Shown here one piece after another: positions 18,376 to 26,606 of a stretch of DNA of 45,218 bases (positions are counted from its first letter, which is position 1; each line of letters starts with the position of its first letter). Where the stretch lies: the NCBI GenBank assembly GCA_947179245.1, contig CAMXBD010000007.1:1-45218 (forward strand). Direction: 5' to 3'. The DNA comes from an uncultured Lachnospiraceae bacterium. Its GTDB lineage: Bacteria > Bacillota > Clostridia > Lachnospirales > Lachnospiraceae. The notes below the pieces were generated by a model. The model worked only from the letters and a program-made list of their open reading frames with translations. It was not told where the DNA came from and made no database searches. Position numbers and translations under genes: made by a program.

Positions 18376-19341
18376 ATGATATGTACAAACTGCGGCGCTC
18401 GTCTGATGGAGAGTGATCAGTTCTGTCCGAAATGCGGTACCAAAGCGATAAAGGATTCAAGATGTCCTGACTGTGGGGCGCTGTTGCGCGATGGAGCAAA
18501 ATTTTGCCCGAAATGTGGCAGGGCGATAGGCAAAAATGGTAATAAGAATAAAAAATTTGATGACACATTAGATATTCCGATTGATGCGATTGAGAGAAAC
18601 ATTCTTTCGGAGACTGCTGCGGAGATCAAGGCAGACCGCAGGACGGGGAGTGCACCCCGTAAAACGACTTCAAAAAGTTCGTCGTCGTACAGCCGGACAC
18701 AGAGCGAACCGGCTAAGAAAAAGGTTTCAAATCCCGAAGCATCAGTTAAGAAGAAGGCTTCAAATCCTGAGCCTCCGGTCAAAAAGAAGGTTACAAATCC
18801 TGAGCCGCCGCGCAGGAAAAAGGTGGTGTATCGTGAAGAGGATTGGGAGGATGAAGAATGGGAAGATGATGATTGGGACGATGACGAATGGGATGACGAC
18901 GAAGGCGGAGTAGATTTCATAACAATTATGACGGCAGCCGTGGGATGTGTGCTTCTTGTCGTTGTAGCTGTACTTGGATTTCATCTGTATCGGCAGTATG
19001 TACCTAAGGATTATGATCAAGTGGCAGAAGAAGAGCAGGAAGAACAGGAGGAACAGGAGGAACAGGAGGAGCAAGGTCAAGATCAAGGACAGGAAGAGAA
19101 TCCGGAAGGAGGACAGAGCTTTGGAGGAGGGGAAGACAGAGAGACTTATACGCTGACTGTAATCCACAATGTGAATGTGCGTGATAATCCGAGTACTTAC
19201 GGAACCAACGTTCTGAAAGTGGCACAGGAAGGTGAGACGTACACCAGTTACGGAAGTTCGGATGGCGGAGAGTGGTATGAGATTATCCTTGAGGACGGCT
19301 CGGTCGGATATGTTTTTCATGAATACATTTCTATAGAATAG
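18376..19341 (+). CDS. Membrane protein with two zinc ribbons and an SH3b domain
   Basis: A 321-residue protein. Two CxxC zinc ribbons (Cys3/6/17/20 and Cys30/33/44/47) precede a basic linker with three 11-residue repeats of the KKKxSNPExxx type at 114-146. A very acidic, tryptophan-containing stretch follows, then a transmembrane helix at about 182-204. An (EEQ)5 run at 219-233 leads to a C-terminal bacterial SH3 domain at about 260-321. The topology implies cytoplasmic ribbons and an external SH3 domain that may touch the cell wall. GAGGTGAAAGAGG precedes the ATG. Function unknown; nearness to sporulation genes is suggestive only. Confidence 0.85.
   Translation: MICTNCGARLMESDQFCPKCGTKAIKDSRCPDCGALLRDGAKFCPKCGRAIGKNGNKNKKFDDTLDIPIDAIERNILSETAAEIKADRRTGSAPRKTTSKSSSSYSRTQSEPAKKKVSNPEASVKKKASNPEPPVKKKVTNPEPPRRKKVVYREEDWEDEEWEDDDWDDDEWDDDEGGVDFITIMTAAVGCVLLVVVAVLGFHLYRQYVPKDYDQVAEEEQEEQEEQEEQEEQGQDQGQEENPEGGQSFGGGEDRETYTLTVIHNVNVRDNPSTYGTNVLKVAQEGETYTSYGSSDGGEWYEIILEDGSVGYVFHEYISIE
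18715..18813 (+). repeat. Three in-frame 33-bp repeats
   Basis: Units start at 18715, 18748 and 18781, each encoding 11 residues of the form KKKVSNPEASV, with drift between copies. They lie in the basic linker of the zinc-ribbon/SH3 protein. Copy number could vary among strains. Confidence 0.8.
19030..19074 (+). repeat. Five in-frame 9-bp repeats encoding EEQ
   Basis: Five consecutive EEQ codon triplets, mostly GAGGAACAG, lie just after the transmembrane helix of the same protein. The three middle copies are nearly identical at the DNA level, which favours slippage and length variation. Confidence 0.85.
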
Positions 19342-19368
19342 AGAGCTATGTATATAATGTGATACAAT

Positions 19369-19422
19369 AGGAACCTTTTTGCGGCGGATGCATTTAATAA
19401 TAAAAAGCCCGGAGAGGTTCCT
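19369..19422 (+). promoter_or_regulatory. Inverted repeat enclosing the leader of ylmC
   Basis: AGGAACC at 19369-19375 pairs with GGTTCCT at 19416-19422, directly before the ATG at 19423; an inner TTTTTG/AAAAAG pairing is also possible. The arms enclose the GGAGAG ribosome binding site in the loop side of the stem. A regulatory role is inference. Confidence 0.35.
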
Positions 19423-19659
19423 ATGCTATTTTCGGAGTTGAAAAAAAAAGAAGTGATCAATCTGAAGAACTGTCAGAAACTGGGCAGGGTGTGTGATTTC
19501 GAGTTTGATGAATGTACCGGACAGATTTTTAAACTGATCATTCCGGGAGAAAATAAATGGTGTGGATTGTTTGGGGGCAGTGATTCAAACTATGTCATAT
19601 GTTATAAAGACATTAAACAGATCGGTCCAGATATCATTATTGTAGATATCTGTATATAG
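19423..19659 (+). CDS. ylmC: YlmC/YmxH family PRC-barrel protein
   Basis: A 78-residue small beta protein of the YlmC/YmxH family. It carries the pattern LKKKEVINLKNCQKLGRV, then the FDECTGQIFKLIIPG core and the C-terminal YKDIKQIGPDIIIVD typical of PRC-barrel domains in sporulating Firmicutes. Family members are linked to sporulation by genomic context (ymxH, ylmC), but their biochemical role is unknown. A GGAGAGG ribosome binding site lies 6-7 nt before the ATG. Confidence 0.88.
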   Translation: MLFSELKKKEVINLKNCQKLGRVCDFEFDECTGQIFKLIIPGENKWCGLFGGSDSNYVICYKDIKQIGPDIIIVDICI

Positions 19660-19724
19660 ATAAATAATCCGCTTGAGGAGTATATTCATCGCAGAAGGAT
19701 AGCTGATTGGTTTCCATAAAATAG

Positions 19725-19753
19725 TTGACATAATTGTAAAAAGCGCCTATAAT
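19725..19753 (+). promoter_or_regulatory. Perfect consensus promoter of nrdR
   Basis: TTGACA at 19725-19730 and TATAAT at 19748-19753 are separated by exactly 17 bp. Transcription would begin near 19760, about 65 nt before the nrdR start, and the leader carries a small TGTAG/CTACA hairpin. Confidence 0.9.
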
Positions 19754-19824
19754 AAGTATGAATTGTTGTAGTTTATCTACACGTTATTCAATACAAAACA
19801 TTGATACTGAGGAGGATATCCCTG

Positions 19825-20277
19825 ATGAAATGCCCTTTTTGTGGTCATGAGAATACCAGAGTAATCGACAGCAGACCTGCCGAGGATAACAATTCCATTC
19901 GTAGGAGACGTGTCTGTGACGAATGTGACAAGCGTTTTACTACCTATGAGAAAGTGGAGACGATTCCGCTTATTATTATTAAGAAGGACAACAATCGGGA
20001 AACCTATGACAGAGCTAAGATCGAGGCCGGTGTTTTGCGTGCGTGCCATAAGAGACCGATTAGTGCTGCCCAGATCAATCAGTTGGTAGATGAAGTGGAG
20101 ACAGAAGTCTTCAACATGGAAGAAAAGGAAATTCCGAGTCAGGTGATTGGGGAGATTGTCATGAATAAACTGAAAGATTTAGAGGCGGTCGCTTATGTCA
20201 GATTCGCATCTGTTTATCGGGAATTTAAGGATATCAATACTTTTATGGATGAGCTTAAGAAGGTACTGGATAAGTAA
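19825..20277 (+). CDS. nrdR: Transcriptional repressor NrdR
   Basis: A 150-residue regulator of ribonucleotide reductase genes. It has an N-terminal zinc ribbon (CPFCGHENTRVIDSRP, then RRRRVCDECDKRFTTYE) followed by the ATP-cone domain that senses ATP/dATP. ATG 19825 follows GAGGAGG at a proper distance; the frame is open to 19801 without support. Length is typical. No ribonucleotide reductase gene lies in the window, so it acts in trans. Confidence 0.97.
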   Translation: MKCPFCGHENTRVIDSRPAEDNNSIRRRRVCDECDKRFTTYEKVETIPLIIIKKDNNRETYDRAKIEAGVLRACHKRPISAAQINQLVDEVETEVFNMEEKEIPSQVIGEIVMNKLKDLEAVAYVRFASVYREFKDINTFMDELKKVLDK

Positions 20278-20299
20278 GCAGGAGAAGCAGGGAGCAGAT

Positions 20300-20569
20300 A
20301 TGACGGAACAGGAAAAAGAGATTGTAGCCAAAGCCAGCGTGCCGATGACCATCGCCAATGTTTTTCGCTGGATTTTTCTAATGGCAGCATTGTTTATTGT
20401 GATATTTCTTTTCTTCGGAAACAAAATCTGGGAAGGCACAGCGTGGTATACTGCATTGTCGGTTAAGGCATATTCTGTGCTTCTTTGGGATATTTTGCTG
20501 ATGCTTTTGAGCAATGTTGTGCGCATTATTTTTACGGCGAGATATAATAAGATCGTAAAGAGTCTGTAA
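20300..20569 (+). CDS. Small two-helix membrane protein
   Basis: An 89-residue protein with transmembrane segments at about 17-38 and 55-76 and a basic C-terminus (TARYNKIVKSL). ATG 20300 has GGGAGCAG just upstream and lies 22 nt after nrdR, so it is probably co-transcribed. A longer frame from 20195 would overlap nrdR. No family is recognised. It ends 15 nt before a strong terminator. Confidence 0.75.
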   Translation: MTEQEKEIVAKASVPMTIANVFRWIFLMAALFIVIFLFFGNKIWEGTAWYTALSVKAYSVLLWDILLMLLSNVVRIIFTARYNKIVKSL

Positions 20570-20584
20570 GTGAAGGAATGATAG

Positions 20585-20616
20585 AAACCCCTTGCATATC
20601 TGCAAGGGGTTTTGTT
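20585..20616 (+). terminator. Intrinsic terminator after the nrdR unit
   Basis: A perfect 12-bp stem (AAACCCCTTGCA at 20585-20596 with its complement at 20601-20612), a TATC loop and a T-rich tail. It closes the nrdR transcription unit. Confidence 0.93.
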
Positions 20617-20680
20617 ATGATAGGAGAGGATTTGTGATGCAAAAAGATACAGATGCATAACGATCCGGGACGGAGGAATT

Positions 20681-21190
20681 ATGAAACTGTTTGAACGCTT
20701 TTATCCGGATGAATATCTGGACAGTGCATATGCGATCGACTTTGAAAGTCTGTATGCCAGAGGATACCGCGGTGTGATCTTTGACATAGATAACACGCTG
20801 GTGCCTCACGGTGCGCCCGCTGACAAGCGCAGTATCGCTCTGTTTGACCGGCTTAGGAAACTGGGATTTGAAAGTATGCTGTTATCCAATAATAAAGAGC
20901 CGAGGGTAAAGATGTTTAATGATGAAGTGCATTCACGCTATATCTATAAAGCGGGGAAGCCTTCCACGAAGAATTATTTAAAGGCGATGAAGCTGATGGG
21001 AACCACACCTAAGACGACGATGTTTGTGGGAGATCAGCTTTTTACGGATGTGTGGGGTGCGAAGAAAGCGGGAATCAGGACGTGGCTTGTGAAGCCTATT
21101 CATCCGAAGGAAGAGATACAGATTATATTAAAACGCAGATTGGAATGGATCGTGTTATTCTTTTATAAGCGTTCTAAAGGACGGAGATGA
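20681..21190 (+). CDS. yqeG: YqeG family HAD-IIIA phosphatase
   Basis: A 169-residue HAD hydrolase. Motif I is FDIDNTL with Asp35 and Asp37, motif II is LLSNN, and motif III lies around KPSTKNYLKAM and FVGDQLFTDVWGA. YqeG homologues dephosphorylate phosphatidylglycerophosphate-type or related substrates in some lineages; the substrate here is not established. GGAGG precedes the ATG. It is followed within 1 nt by aroE, in the order yqeG-aroE known from Firmicutes (in Bacillus yqeG-yqeH-aroE; yqeH is missing here). Confidence 0.92.
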   Translation: MKLFERFYPDEYLDSAYAIDFESLYARGYRGVIFDIDNTLVPHGAPADKRSIALFDRLRKLGFESMLLSNNKEPRVKMFNDEVHSRYIYKAGKPSTKNYLKAMKLMGTTPKTTMFVGDQLFTDVWGAKKAGIRTWLVKPIHPKEEIQIILKRRLEWIVLFFYKRSKGRR

Positions 21191-21191
21191 A

Positions 21192-22061
21192 ATGAAAATG
21201 GAAATTAACGGGAAGACAAGAACGTGCGGCTTGATCGGTAATCCGGTGGAGCATACGCTTTCTCCGATGATACACAATACGCTGGCCAAGCTGTTGGGGC
21301 ATAATTTGGTCTATGTTCCTTTTCCTGTGGATGCGGATAAAGTAGCACAGGCAGTTGAAGGCGCGGATGCCCTTCAATTATTGGGACTGAATGTGACGGT
21401 ACCATATAAAAGTGAAGTGATCGGAAGCCTGCGGGAGATTGATGAGCTGGCGTGCAGTATCGGTGCAGTCAATACTTTGGTAAAGACAGAGGGCGGATAT
21501 AAAGGATATAATACGGATATGGAAGGCTTGTACCGTGCCATGGTAAGTGAAGGAATCAGAATCGGCGGTGAACAGATTCTCCTGCTGGGAGCTGGCGGAG
21601 CCGCCAGAGCGGTGGCATATCTGTGTGCGGTAAAAGGTGCGGACAAGGTATATATATTAAACCGTACGCTAAGTAAAGCGCAGACAGTGGCGGAAGAAGT
21701 TAACCGGACAGTGGGCAGGGAAGTGATTGTACCGATGGCCACGGAAGATTATACCAAACTTCCGGACGGCAAATATCTGGCGATTCAGGGAACTTCTGTA
21801 GGTCTTGCGCCAAATACGGAGGAAGTGGTGATTGCCGATGAGGCATTTTATGAGAAGATTCACACAGGGTTTGATTTGATCTATAATCCGTGGGAGACTA
21901 AGTTTATGAAGCTTGTCATGAAACACGGTGGGAATGCCTATAATGGACTTAAGATGTTATTGTATCAGGGAATTATCGCCTATGAGTTATGGAATGACGT
22001 GAGTGTGTCTGAGGAGGATGCGCAGGTAGTTTATAAGAGATTGCGGGAGCAGTTTATCTAA
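21192..22061 (+). CDS. aroE: Shikimate dehydrogenase AroE
   Basis: A 289-residue NADPH-dependent enzyme that reduces 3-dehydroshikimate to shikimate. The N-terminal substrate motifs are GNPVEHTLSPMIHN and NVTVPYK with the catalytic lysine. The dinucleotide loop is LLGAGGAARAV, followed by NRT. The start at 21192 has GGAG 7 nt upstream, inside the end of yqeG. It begins an aroE-aroK-aroQ shikimate group. Confidence 0.96.
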   Translation: MKMEINGKTRTCGLIGNPVEHTLSPMIHNTLAKLLGHNLVYVPFPVDADKVAQAVEGADALQLLGLNVTVPYKSEVIGSLREIDELACSIGAVNTLVKTEGGYKGYNTDMEGLYRAMVSEGIRIGGEQILLLGAGGAARAVAYLCAVKGADKVYILNRTLSKAQTVAEEVNRTVGREVIVPMATEDYTKLPDGKYLAIQGTSVGLAPNTEEVVIADEAFYEKIHTGFDLIYNPWETKFMKLVMKHGGNAYNGLKMLLYQGIIAYELWNDVSVSEEDAQVVYKRLREQFI

Positions 22062-22153
22062 GCCGGACTGCGACAGCATATGGCCGGTAAGATTTAGATT
22101 CGGAAAGAATGGTGGACCGAATGAGAAGCAGAAGATAAAGGAGCAGTTCAAGA

Positions 22154-22660
22154 ATGGGAAATGTAATACTGATTGGATTTATGGGCAGCGGGAAGACTAC
22201 GGTCGGACTGAGGCTGTCCTATCGCTTAAGGCGGGCAGTCATTGACACTGATAAGGAAATAGAGAAAGAAGAGAAACGTACCATATCAGAAATTTTTGCT
22301 GCGGATGGCGAGGGATATTTTAGGGATAGGGAGACAGCCTGCTTGCGCAAACTGCTTGAAAGCACAGGAAATCAGATTATATCGGTGGGCGGTGGATTGC
22401 CGATGCGGGAAGAGAACAGGAAACTGTTACATGAGCTGGGACAGGTATTCTACCTGCAGGCAAGCGCGGAGACGATTTATGAGCGGGTAAAACATGATAC
22501 GACAAGACCGCTCCTTCAAGGAGACGACCCGCAGACGAAGATCAGAATGCTGCTTACAGAGCGCGACAGCTTTTACCGGGAGGCGGCGGACGTAGTTATT
22601 AATGTGGACGGCAAAGACTTTGAGCATGTTTTGAGCGAGATAGAGGAGCAGGTCGATTAA
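22154..22660 (+). CDS. aroK: Shikimate kinase AroK
   Basis: A 168-residue P-loop kinase phosphorylating shikimate at the 3-OH. The Walker A sequence GFMGSGKTT is at about 8-16. The acidic DTDKEIE substrate-binding segment, the VGGGLP loop and the lid arginine in TTRPLL are present. Length and motif order are normal. AAGGAG lies about 10 nt before the ATG. The 92 nt between aroE and aroK hold no convincing gene. Confidence 0.95.
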   Translation: MGNVILIGFMGSGKTTVGLRLSYRLRRAVIDTDKEIEKEEKRTISEIFAADGEGYFRDRETACLRKLLESTGNQIISVGGGLPMREENRKLLHELGQVFYLQASAETIYERVKHDTTRPLLQGDDPQTKIRMLLTERDSFYREAADVVINVDGKDFEHVLSEIEEQVD

Positions 22661-22704
22661 GCTGAGGTAAATTCACAGACTATAGGAAAGGAATGGAGAG
22701 CAAG

Positions 22705-23133
22705 ATGAAACTGCTTGTAATTAATGGACCAAATATCAATTTTCTGGGTATTCGTGAGAAGAGTGTCTATGGTACACAGGACTATGATTATCTGCTGAAT
22801 ATGATTGGAGAAAAGGGACAGAAAGAAGGATGCACTATAGAAGTGTTCCAGAGTAACCACGAGGGTGCGATTATCGACAGGATACAGGATTCCTATTTTG
22901 ACGGGACGGAGGGCATTGTGATCAATCCGGGTGCATATACCCATTACAGTTATGCGATTCATGATGCACTGGCAAGTATTACTGTACCTAAGGTAGAGAT
23001 TCATATTTCAAATATTATGGAGAGAGAGGATTTTCGTAAAGTATCCGTAACGGCGCCTGCCTGTGATAAACAGATTTATGGGGAAGGTTTAAACGGGTAT
23101 TTGATGGCAATAGACTATATTCTCTCGAAATGA
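22705..23133 (+). CDS. aroQ: Type II 3-dehydroquinate dehydratase AroQ
   Basis: A 142-residue enzyme that converts 3-dehydroquinate to 3-dehydroshikimate. The type II signature NGPNINFLGIRE is near the N-terminus with catalytic Tyr22, followed by FQSNHEGAIID, NPGAYTHYSYAIHDAL and a conserved HISN. ATG 22705 is preferred because GGAGAG lies 4-9 nt upstream and the protein then starts MKLLVINGPN. ATG 22693 would add four residues and overlap that binding site. Confidence 0.95.
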   Translation: MKLLVINGPNINFLGIREKSVYGTQDYDYLLNMIGEKGQKEGCTIEVFQSNHEGAIIDRIQDSYFDGTEGIVINPGAYTHYSYAIHDALASITVPKVEIHISNIMEREDFRKVSVTAPACDKQIYGEGLNGYLMAIDYILSK

Positions 23134-23238
23134 GTTTAAAAACTTTTTGCCTTTTTTCGGGAAAGAGGTTGAAAAAACAAACTTTATAGTATAAACTAAG
23201 TAGGAATTATACTTGTGAAAATTTAGGAGGATTATTTT

Positions 23239-23796
23239 ATGATATCGGCAGGCGATTTCAGAAACGGTATTACCATTGAGTTTGAAGGCAATGTTTATCA
23301 GATAATTGAGTTTCAGCATGTGAAGCCCGGCAAAGGCGCTGCATTTGTTAGAACGAAGTTAAAAAATATCATCAACGGAGGAGTTGTTGAGAAGACTTTC
23401 AGACCGACTGAGAAATGCCCTCAGGCACGTATTGACAGAAAAGATATGCAGTACTTATATTCAGATGGTGACTTATTCAATTTCATGGATACAGAGACTT
23501 ATGATCAGATTGCGCTGAATGCAGACGCAGTCGGAGATGCATTGAAATTCGTGAAAGAGAACGAGATGGTTAAGATTTGTTCTTACAATGGCAGTGTGTT
23601 TGCTATTGAGCCGCCGTTATTTGTAGAGTTAGAGATTACGGATACAGAGCCCGGATTTAAAGGCGATACGGCAACAGGTGCTACGAAGCCCGCTATCGTT
23701 GAGACTGGAGCTAAGGTTATGGTTCCTCTGTTCGTAGAGCAGGGTGAAGTGATCAAGATTGATACCAGAACAGGTGAATATCTGTCCAGAGTATAA
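23239..23796 (+). CDS. efp: Translation elongation factor P
   Basis: A 185-residue protein with the three-domain EF-P architecture; it rescues ribosomes stalled on polyproline. The tip loop reads KPGKGAAFV with the conserved Lys32, the residue modified in many bacteria. A strong AGGAGG sits 8 nt before the ATG. No EF-P-modifying enzyme gene (EpmA, EarP, YmfI type) is nearby. The aroQ-efp order is common in Firmicutes. Confidence 0.97.
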   Translation: MISAGDFRNGITIEFEGNVYQIIEFQHVKPGKGAAFVRTKLKNIINGGVVEKTFRPTEKCPQARIDRKDMQYLYSDGDLFNFMDTETYDQIALNADAVGDALKFVKENEMVKICSYNGSVFAIEPPLFVELEITDTEPGFKGDTATGATKPAIVETGAKVMVPLFVEQGEVIKIDTRTGEYLSRV

Positions 23797-23833
23797 TTCT
23801 ACACTGTATAATATTTCTATTAAGAAGCCTATA

Positions 23834-23870
23834 AGACAATGGAAGCAGTAGCAGCCATTGTCTTTTTTTG
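23834..23870 (+). terminator. Intrinsic terminator after efp
   Basis: A 9-bp perfect stem (AGACAATGG at 23834-23842, CCATTGTCT at 23855-23863) with a 12-nt loop is followed by a run of seven to eight T. Confidence 0.9.
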
Positions 23871-23873
23871 CGC

Positions 23874-23993
23874 GAATAGGCAGAGCCGGAAGGGCTATGA
23901 AGCATGATCCATGCTTGCATGAGAGCAGGATTCATAGAACTTATGGCGAGCAACGCGAACGAGGAATGCGAAGCATTCCGAGTCTGCCTATTC
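23874..23993. ncRNA. Structured multi-hairpin element, candidate ncRNA or palindromic repeat
   Basis: A 120-nt segment is closed by a perfect 11-bp stem (GAATAGGCAGA at 23874-23884 with TCTGCCTATTC at 23983-23993). Inside are a short AGCC/GGCT hairpin (23884-23896), a TATGAA/TTCATA stem (23896-23901 with 23931-23936) enclosing GCATG/CATGC, and a perfect GGAATGC-GAA-GCATTCC hairpin (23963-23979). No gene fits. It follows the efp terminator directly and precedes the DUF5688 gene. It could be a structured RNA, a mobile palindromic repeat of the MITE/REP kind, or both; strand is undetermined. Confidence 0.5.
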
Positions 23994-24055
23994 AAACCTA
24001 CACTAGTTACACAATGTAAATCATCCAGTCCCGGAGAGAATGGGAAAGAGGGAAA

Positions 24056-24940
24056 ATGGATTTTAATGCATTCGTAGAAAATATTGTAAAAGTTTTGCAG
24101 GAAAAAATGGGAGAAGATTATGAGATTAAAGTTACAAAGGTAATGAAAAATAATGACATCCGGCTGACGGGAGTCATTATGATGAGAGAGACGGACAAAG
24201 TATCGCCAACAATCTATTTGGAAGAGCCTTACAGGCAGTATCGTGAGGGAACTGATCTCCATGAGATTGCAGACAGAATAGCGGCACTGTATGAAGCGCA
24301 GATGAAAGATATTCATCTTGATATGAACTTTTTCGGTGAATTTGAGTATGTCAAAGACAGGATCTTTCATAAACTGATCAATTACAGCCAGAATAAAAAT
24401 CTTTTGAAAGATGTTCCGCACCTTAAATGGTGTGATCTGGCAATCGTGTTCTATTATTCAATAGAAGAAGAAAAGCTTGGACGGGCATCTATATTGATTC
24501 ACAATAATCATCTGGCTATGTGGAATCAGACGGCAGATACTTTGTACCAGACCGCACAGCATAATATGAGGCTGGGTATGCCGGAGTTATTAGTACCGAT
24601 GCAGGAGCTGATCAATGACATGACAGGGCTTAAGTTAGAAGAAAAGGATGTAAAGATGTATGTGCTGACCAATAAGGAGAAGGTGTATGGAGCTTCTGCA
24701 ATGCTGTACTCGGATGAAATCAGTAAACTGGCCACGCGGCTGGATTCGGATCTTCTGATACTGCCAAGTTCTGTCCATGAAGTGCTGCTTTTGCCGGATG
24801 AACGGGAACGGAAGTATGAATTTTACCGTCAGATGGTGGAAGAAGTCAACACAACGCAGGTAGAACCTGAGGAAATTTTGTCCTACAACCTGTACCGCTA
24901 TAATAGAAAAAAAGCGGAAATAGAGGAAATTATTGTTTAA
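24056..24940 (+). CDS. DUF5688 family protein
   Basis: A 294-residue cytoplasmic protein of unknown function that matches the DUF5688 family common in Lachnospiraceae. It starts MDFNAFVENIVKVLQEKMG and has the recurrent features of a central SILIHNNHLAMWN segment, GMPELLVPMQELI and a C-terminal LLILPSSVHEVLLLP block. No membrane segment is seen. Distant resemblance of such proteins to metallopeptidase-like domains lacks a visible catalytic motif here. GGAGAGAATGGGAAAGAGGG precedes the ATG. Confidence 0.8.
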   Translation: MDFNAFVENIVKVLQEKMGEDYEIKVTKVMKNNDIRLTGVIMMRETDKVSPTIYLEEPYRQYREGTDLHEIADRIAALYEAQMKDIHLDMNFFGEFEYVKDRIFHKLINYSQNKNLLKDVPHLKWCDLAIVFYYSIEEEKLGRASILIHNNHLAMWNQTADTLYQTAQHNMRLGMPELLVPMQELINDMTGLKLEEKDVKMYVLTNKEKVYGASAMLYSDEISKLATRLDSDLLILPSSVHEVLLLPDERERKYEFYRQMVEEVNTTQVEPEEILSYNLYRYNRKKAEIEEIIV

Positions 24941-24948
24941 TTGATTAG

Positions 24949-24977
24949 TTTACTGGACAATGGTGCCAGCTTATGAT
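24949..24977 (+). promoter_or_regulatory. Promoter of tRNA-Arg
   Basis: TTTACT at 24949-24954, a 17-bp spacer and TATGAT at 24972-24977 place the start near 24984, about 43 nt upstream of the tRNA. Confidence 0.55.
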
Positions 24978-25026
24978 ATGATAAGCAAGATGTAACAAAA
25001 TTGTAACATTTTGTACATGTAAGCAG

Positions 25027-25098
25027 GCACCCGTAGTCTAATGGATAAAACGTAGGCCTCCGACGCCTTTGATGCAGGTTCGAGTCCTGTCGGGTGCA
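25027..25098 (+). tRNA. tRNA-Arg (anticodon CCG)
   Basis: A 72-nt cloverleaf. Acceptor arm GCACCCG pairs with CGGGTGC followed by discriminator A. The anticodon loop is CTCCGAC with anticodon CCG, on a stem TAGGC/GCCTT that has a T-T mismatch at its base. The T-arm is GCAGG-TTCGAGT-CCTGT. CCA is not encoded. It reads CGG codons. It stands alone between the DUF5688 gene and the SH3-domain gene. Confidence 0.96.
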
Positions 25099-25151
25099 TT
25101 GTGCAACTCATATATAGTTGCTTGGATGAGAATTGAGAAAGGTCGTTATAT

Positions 25152-26483
25152 ATGAATACATCGAATAACAATATTCAGGATGATATCAAAGCTAAATTAG
25201 AAAACTTTAAAAATTGGCTGTTCAGATATTCCAAGATTGTTATGCCCGTTATATTGGTCATTTGTGTGGCAGTTACGGTTGTGGTGGCAATTAATGCGAA
25301 CAAGAGAAAAGCAGCGGAAGAAGAGACAGTAGAGACAACGGAAGAAGTAGACGTGTCAAATGAGACGACTGCCGTACCGGAAGTACCGTTAGAACAGGAT
25401 GCAGTACCTGAGATCAATGAGTTATTCAATACTTATTATACAGCTATGGTGGAAGGTGATACCGCCACTATGGATAAGCTGGTGGATAAGCTGGATGCTA
25501 CAGAGATACTCAAAGCAGAGGAGACGAGCAAATATATCGAGTCATATCCGGTTCTGGAAGTCTATACGAAGACCGGTCCCAAAGAGGGAACTTATATTGC
25601 ATATGTCTATTATGAAGTGAAATTTTATGACTATGACAAACCGATCCCGGGTATGCGTACCTATTATGTCTGCACGGATGAGAATGGTAATTATTATCTC
25701 AATGAAGACGGGGAAGAGGATAAGAATGCATTGAATTATATCCGCGAGTTAACTCTTCAGGATGATGTAATAGATCTGAGCAATAAAACGGCAGTTGCGT
25801 ATAATGACATGGTAGCTGAGGATGAGACTCTGTTTGATTTCATTATTGATCTGAATGATGAGATTGATAAGAACGTAGGTGAAGCTTTGGCGCGTGCGGA
25901 AGGAAGTACGTCACCAGAGGAAGGCGATGGGGCAGAAACTGGAGATAACGCTGAACCTGCTGGGACAGATCAGGCAGAAGTGCCGGAAACAGATGAGCCA
26001 GTTACCGTAGTGACTAAAGTGAGGGCGACGGACGTCGTAAATATCAGAACATCTGACAGTGAGACAGCAGATAAGCTGGGAAAGGCAGCCGTGGGTGATG
26101 AGTTTACTCTGCTGGAAGAAAAAGGAAACGGCTGGAGTAAAGTAAGCTATGAAGGCAGAGACGCATACATTAAGAGTGAGTTTTTAGAGCCTATAGAAAC
26201 TATGCAGGCAGATGCCGGTACAGAGGAAGAAAATGACGAGCCGGAGACAACAACGGAGCAGCCTGCTGCACAGGCAGATAATAATAGTACAGCGGCATCG
26301 ACGGGTACGGTGACTGTGAAGGAGAATGTCCGCGTCAGAGCGTCAGCTAGTGAGAACGGCGAGAAACTGGGAACAGCATATGTGGGTGAAAAGCTGGAGT
26401 TACTTATGAAACAGGCAGATGGCTGGACAAAGATCAAATATAACGGCAGAACCGCTTATGTGAAATCGGATTATGTAGAATAA
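25152..26483 (+). CDS. Membrane-anchored protein with two C-terminal SH3b domains
   Basis: A 443-residue protein. A short cytoplasmic N-terminus is followed by one transmembrane helix at about 29-47. An acidic Thr/Glu-rich linker leads to a globular region of about 180 residues (NTF2-like or unknown fold, NELFNTYYTAMVEGDTATMDKL). Another acidic linker precedes two bacterial SH3 domains at about 283-347 and 380-443, each with the VNIR or VRVR and GW motifs. It is predicted to lie outside the membrane and touch the cell wall. The ATG has AGAAAGG about 8 nt upstream. Exact function unknown. Confidence 0.85.
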   Translation: MNTSNNNIQDDIKAKLENFKNWLFRYSKIVMPVILVICVAVTVVVAINANKRKAAEEETVETTEEVDVSNETTAVPEVPLEQDAVPEINELFNTYYTAMVEGDTATMDKLVDKLDATEILKAEETSKYIESYPVLEVYTKTGPKEGTYIAYVYYEVKFYDYDKPIPGMRTYYVCTDENGNYYLNEDGEEDKNALNYIRELTLQDDVIDLSNKTAVAYNDMVAEDETLFDFIIDLNDEIDKNVGEALARAEGSTSPEEGDGAETGDNAEPAGTDQAEVPETDEPVTVVTKVRATDVVNIRTSDSETADKLGKAAVGDEFTLLEEKGNGWSKVSYEGRDAYIKSEFLEPIETMQADAGTEEENDEPETTTEQPAAQADNNSTAASTGTVTVKENVRVRASASENGEKLGTAYVGEKLELLMKQADGWTKIKYNGRTAYVKSDYVE

Positions 26484-26559
26484 GGATAGCAGAAGACAAT
26501 ATGGATGATGCTGTTCATATGATCCGTACATGATTAAAGAAGCATATATTGGTAAAAAT

Positions 26560-26591
26560 AAGGAGTATGGGAGAGTCTCATACTCCTTTTT
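26560..26591 (+). terminator. Intrinsic terminator after the SH3-domain gene
   Basis: The stem AAGGAGTATG (26560-26569) pairs perfectly with CATACTCCTT (26579-26588), with a 9-nt loop and a T-run to 26591. The ribosome binding site of the next gene follows immediately. Confidence 0.85.
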
Positions 26592-26606
26592 GATTGGAGG
26601 TAGATC

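Noticed and set aside
25027-25098. tRNA-Arg as an integration site
   Set aside because: The gene is complete, flanks look ordinary and no duplicate of its 3' end is visible in the window.
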